From assembly GCA_021464415.1 (NCBI GenBank), contig CM038468.1, forward strand, positions 39,792,969 through 39,856,968: a stretch of DNA of 64,000 nt. Reading direction: 5' to 3'. This DNA comes from Lonicera japonica (lineage: Eukaryota; Streptophyta; Magnoliopsida; Dipsacales; Caprifoliaceae). The notes under the pieces are model-generated. The model was not told the DNA's origin, did no database searches, and saw only the letters and a list, made by a program, of their open reading frames with translations. This document shows positions 11,936 to 23,842 of the stretch, piece by piece. The position numbers and the translations under genes were made by a program. Positions within the stretch are counted from its first letter, which is position 1. Each line of letters begins with the position of its first letter.

Positions 11936-13589
11936 ATGATTCAACTCTCATTTATAATAAACGAAAATATCGTTTAACCCCAGCACGGTTAAAATCGCAT
12001 CTCTTTCTCCGATAAAACAAAATTGCGACATTAAAGATTTTTCTCTAATCCCGTTCCATCAAAAGTTCACACGCATGTTAATCAATTTTTAACGAAAAAT
12101 GAACTTCTTATTCAAGCATTTGAAAAAAAAATACAACACTATCACACTTATTTTTCTCAGCAATTCTTGTGTGTAATAAAGTTGATATAATGCGATCACC
12201 TGTACATGAATACTCATTGAAAACTGGAGGGAGATTACATTCCCATTTAGAAAGTAAGGAATAAACGGTCGAATCCGACAAATACAACGAAAAAAATGAA
12301 ACAGTTGAAAAGTAGCTAGGTAATGAAACCAAAGTGAGAAAAAGACTCTTAGCCACAATTCTGGCTAGTGTAGTCCGAGGGGATGAAACGAAAAAAAAAT
12401 GTTGAGGGCGAATAAAAAAAAGGAAGAAAAAAAGTAATTTCTTGTTTTCAAAAAAAGGGAGAAAAACAGAAACAGGCGAATAGAATATGGGATAGTCTCT
12501 ACTTAAGTTTCAACACTATATTGTGTCATTTGATCAAAATGCATAGGTAACAATAACTTTACCGAATTTCTGAAAATAATAAGTGTAATACAACACTGAC
12601 GCATGACATGCTTTAATAATAGATAGTTTAAATACCGTCAAACTTAATTGATCCATGACATAACTTCTTCCCTTCCCCCCTGAGGAAAATATGAAAAAAA
12701 AAATCACGGCATTATCATATACGAGAAAGAGTTTGCACTATCGCTGTCTTTAATTGACAATTTTCAAAAAAAAATTGTAATCAGAATTGAATCATGATCC
12801 CGTTTCTTAAATAATCAAATTCTTTTAAAAGAAAAATTCCACATCAATTCACGTGTTCCAAAAAAATCAAATTCTTTCAAACTTTTCTCACGTGCGATTC
12901 GCATACTTTGATAAATAATCATTTTTTTTCAAAAGGGTGTTTCACGTCAATTCACTTGTCCAAATAATCGAATTTTTTTCCAACATTCATCATGCCAATT
13001 CACGTTCGGTAAATAATCGATTTCTTTCAAATAACAAACTTTGAATCAATCATTTCAAGATTTCATTCTTTTGAGAGATGTGAGATTTTCATCGAATTTC
13101 AACAAAAGTAACTGGCATATGATTCCGATAATCATTTGCAAAAATTTGATTTTTCTTGTCTTTATATTACTACTATTGCATGCGAACGTGTTCTTTTATT
13201 TTAGCCATGGTGTTTCGCCATTAATCGCATAACTACTCCGCGAGCGCGTTGAGTTTCTTATACTTCACATGTAAGTACAGATAAATACACACCTTTCATT
13301 TATCTCATTCGTCACCACATGGCATCATTTATTCATTAAATACACGGTCCAATTACCACATTTTCATACACTCAATATATTGACTAATCGTCGCACCATT
13401 CGTTCATTACATACATCGGGCTAATCGCCTAATCATTCATTTTTTTTCAAATTAACTGCTTAATCGCCACATCACCCATCAATTCAGTATACTAGCTAAT
13501 TGCCAAAATCATTCATACATTCATTACATTGGGCTAATCACCACACTGTCCATTCATGCAAGTCATACAATACATCGCCTCTTCAGCAT

Positions 13590-14275
13590 TTTAAATTCAT
13601 TCATGCATGTCAAAACACAACATCGGGCCCCGTCGCCCCTTTCTTCAATCATATGCATGTCAAAACACAACATCGGGCTTCTACCCCCCACTCATTCATC
13701 AATCGCATGCCAAATGCACTGCAAAGGCTCTATCTCCCCACTCATTCATCAATTGCATGTAAAAGCATTGCACCGGGCTCAATCGCTCCACATATTCAAT
13801 CATTGCATGCTGAAAGCATTACACCAGGCTCTAACGCCCCATTCATTCATTACTCGCATGCTGAAAGCACTTCACCAGGCTCTAACGTCTCATTCATTCA
13901 TTAATCGCATGCTAAAACACTACACCGGGCTCTAATGCCCTATTCATTCATTAATTGCATGCTAAAGCACTGCACCGGACTCTAACGCCCCCATTATTTC
14001 ATTAATCACATGCTAAAGCACTACCCCGGCCTCTAACGCCCCATTCGTTCATTGTATGATAAAACACTACACAAGGCTCTAACGCCTTATCCATTCACTA
14101 ATTGCATGCTAAAGCACTGCCCCGGGCTCTAACGCCTCATTCGTTCATTAATCGCATGCTAAAGTGTTGCACCGGGCTCTAAACCCCATTCATTCATTAA
14201 TTGCGTGATAAAGCACTGCACCGGGTTCTAATACCCTTTCATTCATAATTGCATTCCAAGTGCACTGCCCCGGAA
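13590..14275. repeat. 51-53-bp minisatellite, about 13 copies
   Basis: Repeated unit of the form 'cattcattaatcgcatgct' + 'aaagcactgcaccgggctc' + 'taacgcccc'. Successive 'gcatgct' anchors fall near 13,805, 13,857, 13,908, 13,959 and onward to about 14,205. Copies diverge by point changes and small indels. Two overlapping open frames through it (13,500-13,935) simply reflect a repeat that lacks stops. Such arrays are common in Ogre/Tat untranslated regions. The units have no conserved spacers, so this is not a CRISPR. Confidence 0.85.
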
Positions 14276-14285
14276 CAAAATTTGC

Positions 14286-15185
14286 CTAGGGCCCTTTAAA
14301 ACTCAGGGCCGGCACTGTTTCAGGCCAAATATAAGCATGGTAGATGAAATCCTCTAGCCTCTGCTGTAAAGCATTGCTATACAAGTCTTTTTGGTTGTCT
14401 TAAAGCTCTGAACTCTATTACGTGTACCGGAGAGCTAGCCTTGTATTCTTCAGTTTTTATGCGAAGATTTGTTTTGTGTTAAAACATGACATGAGATCAC
14501 AATGTAATTTAATATATGAAAAATGCATAACTTTGAAGTTCAGTTTTCATTTGTTGACACAAAATATGGGACACTGGAGTATAAAGAACATAAGAAGGAT
14601 TCATCTCCAAATTTGAGAAAATCCTAAAGGTAACTTCCATTTATCTCCGAAGTTGATTGCAACTTGGCCGAGCCCCTTATTTATTATAGCTAAGAACAGT
14701 ATAGCTAAGAACAGTGAAATAGAAATCCTAATTCAATTCTCTTGGCGTGGATGCATTTACTCATATACACATGCACGCACACATACATAACTTCCAAGTT
14801 TAAAATTGTTTTCCATTACAAGTTAATAAATTTTATAGAATCTATTTAATTTGAATTTTCAATTGAAATTCTAATAGTTTCTTTTACTTTTATATAATTA
14901 TTGCTAATTTAATTTATATATTTATGAGTTGTAACAAAACCTTGCATAAGTTGGATAGCCTCATCTTTAGTCCAACTTCAACAAGGACTTGTGTTTTTGG
15001 TAACGAACAACCATGGAATTATCTTTTTAAACAACGAAATATGTCAAACAACTCATTTCAATGTTTTCTTGCGATCGATACTCAAAACGTTTTTTTATGT
15101 GGCGATTATTGGTGTTACCTCGGCTTTTGCTTTATGTTGCTTCCTTTGTCTTTCTATTTCACTTTTGAAGGCCTTCTAACACTGT
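14286..15185. other. Non-coding DNA between Ogre-like fragment and WAT1 unit A
   Basis: No gene is supported. A 15-bp unit 'tatagctaagaacag' is tandemly doubled at about 14,686-14,715. Open frames at 14,422-14,616 and 14,924-15,187 show no domain or homologous partner in the window. Confidence 0.5.
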
Positions 15186-17439
15186 AATGGATTGTACCAA
15201 CATTTTTATCACGTAGGAAATAATTCAGCTCATGCAACAGGGAAATGACAAGCAGGCTATAAACATCCAGCCTATCGATGTCCCTTGCGTTCAGCTCGAT
15301 GCGTTGAAGGAAAATAACATACAACTTTGGTACAAACGCTTAGATTTGTGTGGGGGCTCGTGATTATACCATGGTATGTATCTTGAAAAGTGGGCAGGCT
15401 TCATGGATCAAAACTTTGGATTTCAATAAACATACCGTCATATAAAAAGATATTTTAGCACAGGTGGGGCATCTCCCTAAATCCGTGCGTAATAAATTAA
15501 ATATGCATTAGATATCACTCCTAGGTCCAAGTGGGTGTCTCTCACGACTAGACTAACCTAATTCTTATCCATACACAATACGTGAGGTACGTAGGCCACG
15601 TACCCATAAATAGTCACAATAGTTGCTAGTTGCGAAATCGCAATAATGCCTAAATCTTCTGAACATACAATTATAAATTGACTTTTGGACATAACTCTAA
15701 CAGAAGGTCCTGTTTTTTAAATTCGACTTGAGTCCCTAAATCTTCCGAACTGCCCGACTACACAAAGTTCACCAAAGGCCTGTTTGCCTGACTTGAGAAA
15801 GTTGGTTGCATATGTAGCTGTGGTATCACGTTGGCCATAGTAGAAGAAGCCCAAACCTATTGATATCCTGCATCATGTAGTGTGTATACTACTTACATTT
15901 AATCGACTATCATTATGTACACACACATATATATGTATATTCATTTCTTTAGAAAAAAAACAAGATAAACTAGAAAGAGTAAATGAAATCCATATTTAGC
16001 CTTGTAATCTTCTTTAAAAATTAAAACGTGAATTATTTGAAACTAAAATGCGTATTTTATTTTCTCATTCTAGCTTTGTAATCTTCTTATGAAGGTATAT
16101 ATGTATGTATGTATTTTTACCCTAAATCAAAATCTTGTCTGTTAGAATAAACATTTGCAGAAATAAACGGAACTCTAACTTTCAAACATTATTTTGCAAG
16201 AGTCCAGTTACACGAAAGAAAAAAAAATACATTTTAATTTTCTAAGCATGATACGAGTTTAAAAATTGATTGTGGTCATAATTTTCACCAACACTAATTA
16301 AACGGCCAGGTACCCATTGAATTCGGTTTATTGATTGGGTAATTAGTTATCCAAAAATTGACATGTTATACAACTAAATTATAATATCTTATAATAAAAA
16401 GTATGTGTGTTTATATATATATGTATATATTACCCAGTTAATGCAACCATGAACAGCCAGAGAAAAGCTGACCAAGTCATCTTCTTTACATTCCTTCTGC
16501 ATTACAAAAATTAGTCAATTGTCTAAAGCTAAATGCATGCATGCCTTCTTTGTACGAAATAAACATCGATTTGTCAAACATGGTTTTCCTAAACAAAAAT
16601 TAATTTAACGGCACTGTTGAATTAAAAAAAGAAAAAGAAAAACCCTAGTTTTTACATTTTTTGAGCATTCACAATGAGGAATTTAGTTGTATGCTAAGTA
16701 CTTATTTGAGTGTTGAAATAATAATACGGTAATAAAAGAAGATAAAATAAATAGTATGATATTTTAAGAGTGTATATAGAGTAGAAGGGGGAGAGGGTGT
16801 AGAGAGAAAGTAAAAATGGGAGACAGAAAATGCCAAGATGCCAAAACAAATTGGCGTCTAGACTTTGGCTACCTAACAATTTGGCGTCTCACAAGTGACA
16901 TCTCTTGCCAAACGCTTCGGCGTATGGTATTGAACTTAGCTGGCCGGACTCAAATTTACCATACATTTATACTATTCATTAGTATTTTTACCCTACCCTT
17001 CATTGTACTAATTCATCAGTGTTTTTACCCTACCCTCCTCTACTATTATGGATGCTGTTATATACAACAATTCATTTTTTATAATTAATTAAGCATTTTT
17101 AAGAATTAATTGTGCAAAACTCCATCTTGCAAAAACAAAAAGGGTATTATATTTCAAAGTCTTGAAATGATCGAATTTCAACAAAGGATATTTAATGAAC
17201 ATAAACTTAAAGTGACAAATAAAACAATGCATGTCTAATAAAAAGAAAAACCTTTCGAAGTATAGAGCCAGAGGTACAACACAGAAAGCAGCCAAAAGAT
17301 GACGATAAGCCATGAGGGCAAAAAGGAAGGTACTTTTGCCTTCTTCACCGCTCATTATAACCTTTGGAAACAATTGTAATCCTGCTGCCAACACTTCACC
17401 TATCAACAACCCCATTGCTACCCCTGAGGACTAATCAAT

Positions 17440-17445
<6 letters not shown>
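15186..17445 (-). pseudogene. WAT1-related transporter pseudogene (unit A), internally deleted
   Basis: Minus-strand remnant of a WAT1-related gene paralogous to the one at 42,583-55,243. Exon 1 is at 17,252-17,415/17,444 (TM1-TM2, 'MGLLIGEVLAAGLQLFPKV'), exon 2 at 16,434-16,496 ('KKMTWSAFLWLFMVALTG') and the 5' part of exon 3 at 15,793-15,867 (minus-strand 'ISIGLGFFYYGQ' region). At about 15,792 exon 3 is joined directly to the last codons of exon 7. Exons 4-6, most of exon 7 and the intervening introns are missing, the equivalent of about 6.8 kb in the intact paralogue. A 13-bp deletion after 'MELI' shifts the original start frame and produces an early TAG. The TATA-like site is altered. 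3'-flanking sequence (15,186-15,760) matches 42,058-42,590. Clearly a pseudogene. Confidence 0.88.
17252..17444 (-). pseudogene. WAT1 exon 1, unit A copy
   Basis: Encodes the first two membrane segments, ending '..LALYFER' with a GT donor at 17,251-17,250 as in the intact copy. The ancestral ATG (17,444) reads into a stop after eight codons because of a 13-bp deletion. A second ATG at 17,415 would give an in-frame exon beginning 'MGLLIGE'. It is preceded on the minus strand by a (GA)n/(TA)n tract at about 17,445-17,493. Confidence 0.85.

Positions 17446-17493
<48 letters not shown>
17445..17493. repeat. (CT)n-(AT)n compound microsatellite
   Basis: 'ctctctct..' followed by 'atatatat..', immediately upstream of unit A exon 1 on the minus strand, where it reads (TA)n(GA)n. 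The homologous tracts before exons 1B and 1C are pure (GA)n, so this is 5'-UTR sequence inherited with the module. Confidence 0.9.
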
Positions 17494-17827
17494 AATTTAT
17501 TTATGGAGAACTTAATCAAATCTTGGAACTGCATGGCCAACTTCATATAGAGAGCCATCTAGGGTCGAATGGGGAAGACCCACTTTCTTACTGTATATTG
17601 ATAGGCTGACCCACTTTCCTAGTTTTTTCTTCTTTTTTTGGTCTAACACACATTCCTACTTTAGGCGCAGTTTTTTTTAACATGTTACATAACTCATTCT
17701 AGTTTTGTGTGTGTGTGTGTGTGTTTTAAATGTATGTCTCTTTATCCCGTTGGAGAGATTAAAAAAGGGCTATTTTAATTAAACATGGCTATTAAAACAT
17801 TTTTCTCACTTAATTAAAACTTATTCA

Positions 17828-18258
17828 TGTTGCGCCAAACCGCTCACAACCGAGCACGATGCAACGTCGAGGGATCTCACAAGCCCAAATGGTTTACCCG
17901 AAAGAAGAACCGACGCAAAAAAGCACACCCACAATAGAGAAATAGGAAATAAAGAAGAAATAGCGCAAGACAAGGTTTTACCGTGGTGTCGGCGTAAAAG
18001 CCACTAATCCACACAGACGATAGCTTCTATTGATAATTGGAACAAAGAGTTGATTACAAGCACACAAGAAAAATTCTCACAAATTTAGCTCTCAAGTCAA
18101 TTCTAGGCAAAAACAAGCATTATGTGCACAAATGAGCCAAAAGCAACATTTAAAGGAAAAATGCCTGGGACCATGATCGATCATGGGAAACCCATGATCG
18201 ATCATGGAGTCCTCTGCCCACAAATCACCAATTCACTAAATGTGAGCCAAAGCTCACA
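17828..18258 (-). repeat. Copia 3' LTR
   Basis: 431 bp, bounded TG...CA. It contains two perfect 16-bp palindromes 'CCATGATCGATCATGG' at 18,171-18,186 and 18,192-18,207; in the other LTR each carries one substitution. Next to it on the inside is the polypurine tract. Confidence 0.95.
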
Positions 18259-18270
18259 AATCTCCACCTT
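18259..18270 (-). other. Polypurine tract of copia element
   Basis: On the minus strand 'aaggtggagatt' sits immediately before the 3' LTR start, the expected place of plus-strand DNA priming. Confidence 0.75.
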
Positions 18271-18388
18271 GGAGAACCATGCAGCTAACCCGTCCAGCAA
18301 ATTTCACACCTCACTCCCCTTGTTCCTCCATCAATACTGCTATAGCATCACACCTGACCCCGAAGAGCCTCCACCCCCGAATGGGGCC

Positions 18389-21300
18389 TCAACACCGAAG
18401 AATGTTAACCAAAGTCGAGCAATGCTCAAACTTGGTCGTCAGTACCACCTTCGTCATCATATCTGCAGGATTATCCTTGGTGCCAATTTTCTTCAAAATC
18501 ACTTCACCACTCTCGATAATCTCCCGTATGAAATGAAACTGGACATCGATGTGCTTCGTCCGTCCGTGATGAACTTGGTTCTTGGCCAAATGAATAGCGC
18601 TCTGACTATCACAATGTACATCGACATTCTCCTGAACCATCCCCAAATCACCTATCAAACCCCGAAGCTACAATGCTTCCTTGACTGCCTCTGTTGCTGC
18701 AATATACTCTGCTTCCGTAGTAGACAACGCCACTACACCTTGCAACATCGACCTCCAGCTAATCGGACCACCACTAAATGTGAAAACATACCCAGTGGTC
18801 GACCGTCGCTTGTCAAGATCCCCAGCATAGTCCGAATCAACATAACCGCAAATAATAAACCCCTCGGTTCTCTGGTACACTAACCCTTTATTCTTCGTCC
18901 CTTGTAGATACCGCAAAATCCACTAAACGGCATTTCAATGCTGTTTTCCCGGATTTTCCATAAACCTACTAACAATGCTCACTGCCTGAGCAATATCCGG
19001 TCGAGTACACACCATGGCATACATCAAGCTTCCTACCACACTAGCATACGGAACTTGAGCCATATACTCCACCTCTTCATCTGTTTCTGGAGCCATAGTT
19101 GCCGAGAGCTTGAAGTGAGGAGCCAATGGGACACTCACAGGCTTTGAGTCCTGCATCCCAAACCGGACTACCACTTTCTCTAGATATTGCCTTTGAGTGA
19201 GGCACAATCTTCCCTTCTTCCTCTCTCTAACTATCTCCATTCCCAAAATCTTCTTAGCTCCACCCAAGTCTTTCATCTCAAACTCGAGACTCAACTGAGC
19301 CTTCACCATGTTAATATCAGACATACTCGATGAACAAATAAGCATATCATCAACATATAAGAGTAAATAGATAAACGAATCCTCCTTGAGTTTCTTAAAA
19401 TAAACGCAATGATCAAAATCACTCCGCTTGAATTTCTGAGCCATCATGAATGTGTCAAACTTCTTGTACCATTGTCTAGGCGATTACTTCAACCCATACA
19501 AGGACTTCTTCAGTTTACAAACACAATCTTCCTTGCTAACAACCTTGAACCCCTCCGGTTGAGATATATAAATCTCCTCCTCTAAATCCCCATGCAAGAA
19601 CATCGTCTTGACGTCGAGTTGTTCAAGCTCTAAGTCAAACTGCGATACCATAGCTAATAGCACTCTAATAGAAGTGTGTTTTACTACCGGAAAGAAGACT
19701 TCATTATAATCCACCCCTTCCCGCTGTGCAAATCCCTTAGCTACCAATCTTGCTTTATACCGAACATCCAAATCTAGAACCCCGTCTTTCTTGGCAAACA
19801 CCCATTTGCACCCAATTGACTTTTTCCCCTTTGGCAACTTGCAAATATCCCAGGTTTCATTCTTGTGAAGAGAATCCATCTCCTCGCCCATGGCCGCCTT
19901 CCATTCATCACAATGACTATCCGCCACTGCCTCCCGATAAGAAGTCGGTTCATCGCCATAAACCACCAATGCATATGCCACATTATCTTTATAGCTAAAT
20001 TGTTTCGGTGCTCGTCGAGCTCTCGGCTCCCTTCTGCTCGCCAAAGACGGTACCTCTCGTTGTTGTTGACTAGACCCCTCAATAGGAATCTCCCCATTCT
20101 CTGAATCACTATCGGAAGAATCAACCGGATTAGTCACTTCCGATTGCACCGGAATAGTCACCACCGGCGTAGTAACTTCCATTTGCACCACTCCGCTCTT
20201 CTCACTCTCATCGAGAGCCTTTACATTTTCTCCCGTAGGCATCTTGAGCAAAGAAGCCTCATCAAATGTAACATCTTTGCTAACGACCATTTTCTTGTCT
20301 TGAAGACACCACAACTTGTATCCCTTGACTCCAATTCTTAAACCTATAAAGATCGCCTTTCGGGCTCTTGGATCTATCTTATCTTCACGGACGTGATAAT
20401 AAGCCGGACACCCAAATATGTGTAATGAATCGTAACTTGCATGAGATCCTGTCCAAACCTCCATAAGAGTTTTGTAATCGACCCCTGAAGATGGCAAGAT
20501 GTTAACAATGTAGCTCGCATAGGATAAGGCCTCCACCCAATACTGTTTTCCCAAATTTGCATTTGACAGCATACACCTCACTTTTTCAAGTAAGGTACGG
20601 TTCATCCTCTCAGCTACTCCGTTTTGCTGTGGTGTACCTCTAACTGTGAAATGGCGAACAATTTCCTCATCTTGGCAGTACGTACTCCTTAAACGGATCA
20701 CTAGTGTACTCTCCGCCGTTATCGGATCTAAGCACCTTGATCTTCCTGCCAAGCTGATTTTCGACCATCTTCTTCCACCTTAGAAACACCCTAAAGACCT
20801 CGTCTTTGTGCTTCATGAGATATACCCAAATCCTCTTAGAGAAATCATCTACAAATGTAACAAAGTAATGATTACCTCCTAAGGATTTCGTCTTGGAAGG
20901 TCCCCAGACATCCGTGTGTATGTAGTCAAGCATCCCCTTCGTGCAATAAAAAGCCGTCCCAAACTTTACTCGTGTCTGTTTTTCGAGCACACAATGCTCG
21001 CAAAACTCCAGTTTGCAGCTCTTTGCACCCTTGAGCAAACCTTGTTTACATAACACTGTCATCGCGTTCTCCCCGGCATGTCCCAATCTCATATGCCATA
21101 ATCTTGTCGAATCTGAGCTTGTACTTGCTCCACCAGCTTCCGTAGAAACTGAAGTGCTACCCGTCACCATACTACCTTGAAAGAAATAGAGATTACCCTC
21201 TTTCTTTCCCTTCATCAACACTAAGGCACCAGAAGTAACCTTTAGCATTCCATTCTCGAGTACAATCTTGCACCCGTTGGAATCTAAAGAACCCAAAGAA

Positions 21301-22388
21301 ATCAAATTCTTCTTCAGATCCGGGATGTACCTGACTTCATTTAGAGTTCTGACTACTCCGTCATGTAGCTTCAACTTGACCGTTCCAATACCCTCTGTCT
21401 TACAAACGTGATCATTGCCCATCAAAACCGTTCCTCCATTCACCTTCGTCAAGGTATGGAAAAGGTCCTTGTTTGGACACATGTGGTACGAACAACCCGA
21501 GTCTAGAATCCACTCATCCGTTGAGCTTTCCCTAGGAGTAACCACTAGCATACTCTCGAAATCATCATCCCCTGAAGTAACAGAATTCGCAGTATCATCC
21601 GCATTCTTCTTCTTCCCTTTGTCTACCCAAGCGTTAGGACAATTTTTCTTCATATGCCCCTTCCTTTTGCACTTGTAACATTCCATGTTATCCAAGTACT
21701 TAGTACGTGACTTGGACCGAGAGTTGTTGTGCTTTGCTTGTTTTCGATCATCTGTCCTTCCCCACGTCACCAATGCATCGGACGATGTACTACATTTTTC
21801 CCTCTGTCTCTGCTCATTTCCAAGCAGGGCCGAAGAAACGTCCTCATATTTCACTGAATCCTTACCATATAACAAAGTGGTGCTTAAATGGTCATAGGAT
21901 TCCGGAAGTGAATTGAGCAACAAGATAGCCTTATCCTCATCTTTCATGTCTTCGTTCAAGTTTAACAAATCAGAAATCATCTTGTTAAACTCATCAACAT
22001 GCTCACTCATTAATGTACCTCTAACATATTCAAACCGGAACAACTTCTTCTTGAGATATAGACGGTTCTCTATGCTCTTCGTCATGTACTTCTCTTCCAG
22101 TATCTTCCATATGCTAGCCGCGGATTTCTCACGCATAACGTAGTATATCACATTTTGAGCTAGATGCAACCAGATAATGCTACAAGCCTTCAAATCATAC
22201 TCTTCCCATTCAACATCTGTCATCGTCGTAGGCTTAGCTACCACACCCAACAATGCCTTATGCAACTCCTGTTGGATCAAGACATCGCGCATTTGACATT
22301 GTCACATGCCGAAATTGACCAACTTTTCGTCGAATTTCTCTACGTCAAACTTTATCGCTGACATCTTTGAGGTCTTTGAAGTAGTCAT
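18389..22388 (-). pseudogene. Copia gag-pol polyprotein, degenerate
   Basis: Start ATG at 22,388-22,386. Order: gag (UBN2/retrotran_gag type, 'NLNEDMKDEDKAILLLNSLP'); zinc knuckle 'CYKCKRKGHMKKNC' (~21,680-21,637); aspartic protease 'ILDSGCSYHMC' (~21,515-21,480); integrase with 'HMRLGHAG' plus a Cys pair, then 'HTDVWGP' and 'SDNGGEY' (catalytic D, D; E beyond the frameshift near 'GTPQQNGVAER'); reverse transcriptase with 'LLLYVDDMLI' (~19,345); RNase H with 'DSDYAGD', 'STTEAEYIA' and 'HCDSQSAIHLA'. Lesions: an in-frame TGA near 22,305 in gag; a 4-bp GTAC duplication near 20,680 that shifts frame inside integrase; stops after 'SLYGLK' (~19,483), near 18,935-18,920 and after 'KEAL' (~18,668). 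Two long frames (22,292-20,667 and 20,752-19,484) survive, indicating recent inactivation. The motifs fit the Tork lineage. Confidence 0.93.
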
Positions 22389-22500
22389 CTTCAATCACCA
22401 ATGGACTTGACAAACCAACAACGAGACAAAGATTGAAAAATCTCACTTAGGAATTTTATCAAACACTTGGCGTGCGACACAAAACCCACCTTTCTCGTTT

Positions 22501-22515
22501 TAGCCTCTGATACTA
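22501..22515 (-). other. Copia primer-binding site (initiator Met tRNA type)
   Basis: On the minus strand, three bases after the 5' LTR end, 'tagtatcagaggc' closely matches the plant retrotransposon primer site 'tggtatcagagc', complementary to the 3' end of initiator methionine tRNA. A perfect copy of that site occurs in the TRIM at 26,369. Confidence 0.8.
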
Positions 22516-22518
22516 ATT

Positions 22519-22950
22519 TGTTGCACCAAACCGCTCATAACCGAGCACGATGAAACGTCGAGGGATCTCACAAGCCCAAATGGTTTACCCGAAAGAAGAA
22601 CCGACACAAAAAAGCACACCCACAATAGAGAAATAGGAAATAAAGAAGAAATAGCGCAAGACAAGGTTTTACCGTGGTGTCGGCGTAAAATCCACTAATC
22701 CACACAGACGATAGCTTCTATTGATAATTGCAACAAAGAGTTGATTACAAGCACACAAGAAAAAATTCTCACAAATTTAGCTCTCAAGTCAATTCTAGGC
22801 AAAAACAAGCATTATGTGCACAAATGAGCCAAAAGCAACATTTAAAGGAAAAATGCCTGGGACCATGATTGATCATGGGCAACCCATGATCAATCATGGA
22901 GTCCTCTGCCCACAAATCACCAATTCACTAAATGTGAGCCAAAACTCACA
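22519..22950 (-). repeat. Copia 5' LTR
   Basis: 432 bp, bounded TG...CA, differing from the 3' LTR at 10 positions and one A-run indel. Target duplication ATTCA follows at 22,951-22,955. Confidence 0.95.
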
Positions 22951-22955
22951 ATTCA

Positions 22956-23842
22956 CTTATTTTTTTAATTCCTTTCACTTAACCCTGTATTATGTACAAA
23001 CCAAATGAGTATTTAAACTTTCATTCCACTTCACATTTCTCACAGTGGTCTATTTATCTACTTCTTAACCTGCAATGTCTTTCGGCTATTGTTAGCCGCG
23101 CCGTAATCACTCCCCACTACCACTCTCTTCCTCGTCACTCACCACCGTCACCCTTGTTAATGAAGACACCCGTGCAAATATGGATATAAAAATATTGCAC
23201 TGCAGCAAAAATTACCCCTGGTGATGTGAAATTTTCGAGATGATCGAAATCGATGCTCTTGCAAAATCTTGGAGGTTTTTATGGTTATGCTGTGTTCTTG
23301 AGTGAATGCTTTTGTAAAATTGAGAGGCTTACACTACGTACTAGAGTTGGTAAAACAAATATTGAGGGAGCGAATTAGAAATGTTGATTTTCCTTTTTAT
23401 AAGACTAAAAATGACAAAAACTAAAACAAAAAGAAAATTGCTTATCGCGAAATTTGAAACCAAGCAGAGAAACCATTAAAACCATTGCTCAACTACTAGA
23501 TTATCTTTCACTGTTGTGAGATTTTTTCTCAAATTTATATGCAGTAGTGCATGCATTGAATATACAATAAATTTAACATCATATATAGGTAAAAGAAACT
23601 CGCCCCTGCCACACCCTACCCCGACCACAAGTAGATTCTTCATATCTACAAACCTAAACTTAATATATATATATAGGAGATACTATTTTAATAATGTTTA
23701 TATTTTGGATGCTGATATTTAGTTATTTACACCCTATAAAACATTCAATAATACTCCCGTTTTCATTCGGTCCTTTAGAATCAAGTAAGGTACATGTTAG
23801 TCAATTCTTGAGTACCGAATATATACTTAATAATAGCTTACT
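22956..23842. repeat. 5' flank of WAT1 unit A, duplicated at 57.43 kb
   Basis: 22,956-23,290 matches 57,426-57,745 closely, sharing 'gcaatgtctttcggct', 'gtaatcactccccact', 'cacccttgttaatgaa' and 'gaaatcgatgctcttgcaaa'. Further on, 'attgctcaactactaga' near 23,485 matches 58,835, and 23,700-23,760 matches about 59,935-60,000. It is the upstream region of the WAT1 unit, continuing 17,827 beyond the copia insertion. No coding sequence is supported. Confidence 0.8.

Larger units (their letters stand above)
6029..14285 (+). mobile_element. Ogre/Tat-like Ty3/gypsy retrotransposon, 5' part, split by CACTA
   Basis: The LTR begins 'TGTGGACACCCC' at 6029 and ends '..TTCTCACA' at 10,710. Directly next is 'gtggcgactccgctggggac' (10,711-10,730), a primer-binding-site sequence typical of Ogre/Tat elements. 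The LTR is interrupted by a CACTA element (6609-9918), so its own length is about 1.37 kb. The 5' internal region follows with A/T-rich repeats and a minisatellite to about 14,285. No gag-pol reading frame or second LTR is visible, so the element is truncated. A related complete solo LTR lies at 36,266-37,801; the two share blocks such as 'taacacctt' and the 'cgtt..gtaaaacgtactggc' type region. Confidence 0.75.
17828..22950 (-). mobile_element. Full-length Ty1/copia LTR retrotransposon (Tork-like)
   Basis: Two LTRs of 431 and 432 bp in direct orientation, bounded TG..CA, flanked by a perfect 5-bp target duplication ATTCA (17,823-17,827 and 22,951-22,955). By eye the LTRs differ at 10 bases plus one 1-bp indel (about 97.5% alike), so the insertion is fairly recent. 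Order on the minus strand: 5' LTR (22,519-22,950), initiator-Met-tRNA-type primer site, gag, protease, integrase, reverse transcriptase, RNase H, polypurine tract, 3' LTR (17,828-18,258). Integrase before RT defines the copia superfamily. The polyprotein is interrupted by stops and one frameshift, so it is not autonomous now. It interrupts the 5' flank of WAT1 unit A; the flanks rejoin to match 57.4 kb. Confidence 0.95.

Noticed and set aside
13500..13935. Two overlapping plus-strand frames of 110-134 residues
   Set aside because: Both are periodic translations of the 51-53-bp minisatellite.
13590..14275. Possible CRISPR-like array
   Set aside because: The repeats are contiguous tandem units without unique spacers, in a plant retrotransposon.
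18122..18883. 253-residue plus-strand open frame
   Set aside because: It spans the LTR end and the antisense of copia RNase H; the sense strand carries clear RNase H motifs, so this frame is a shadow.
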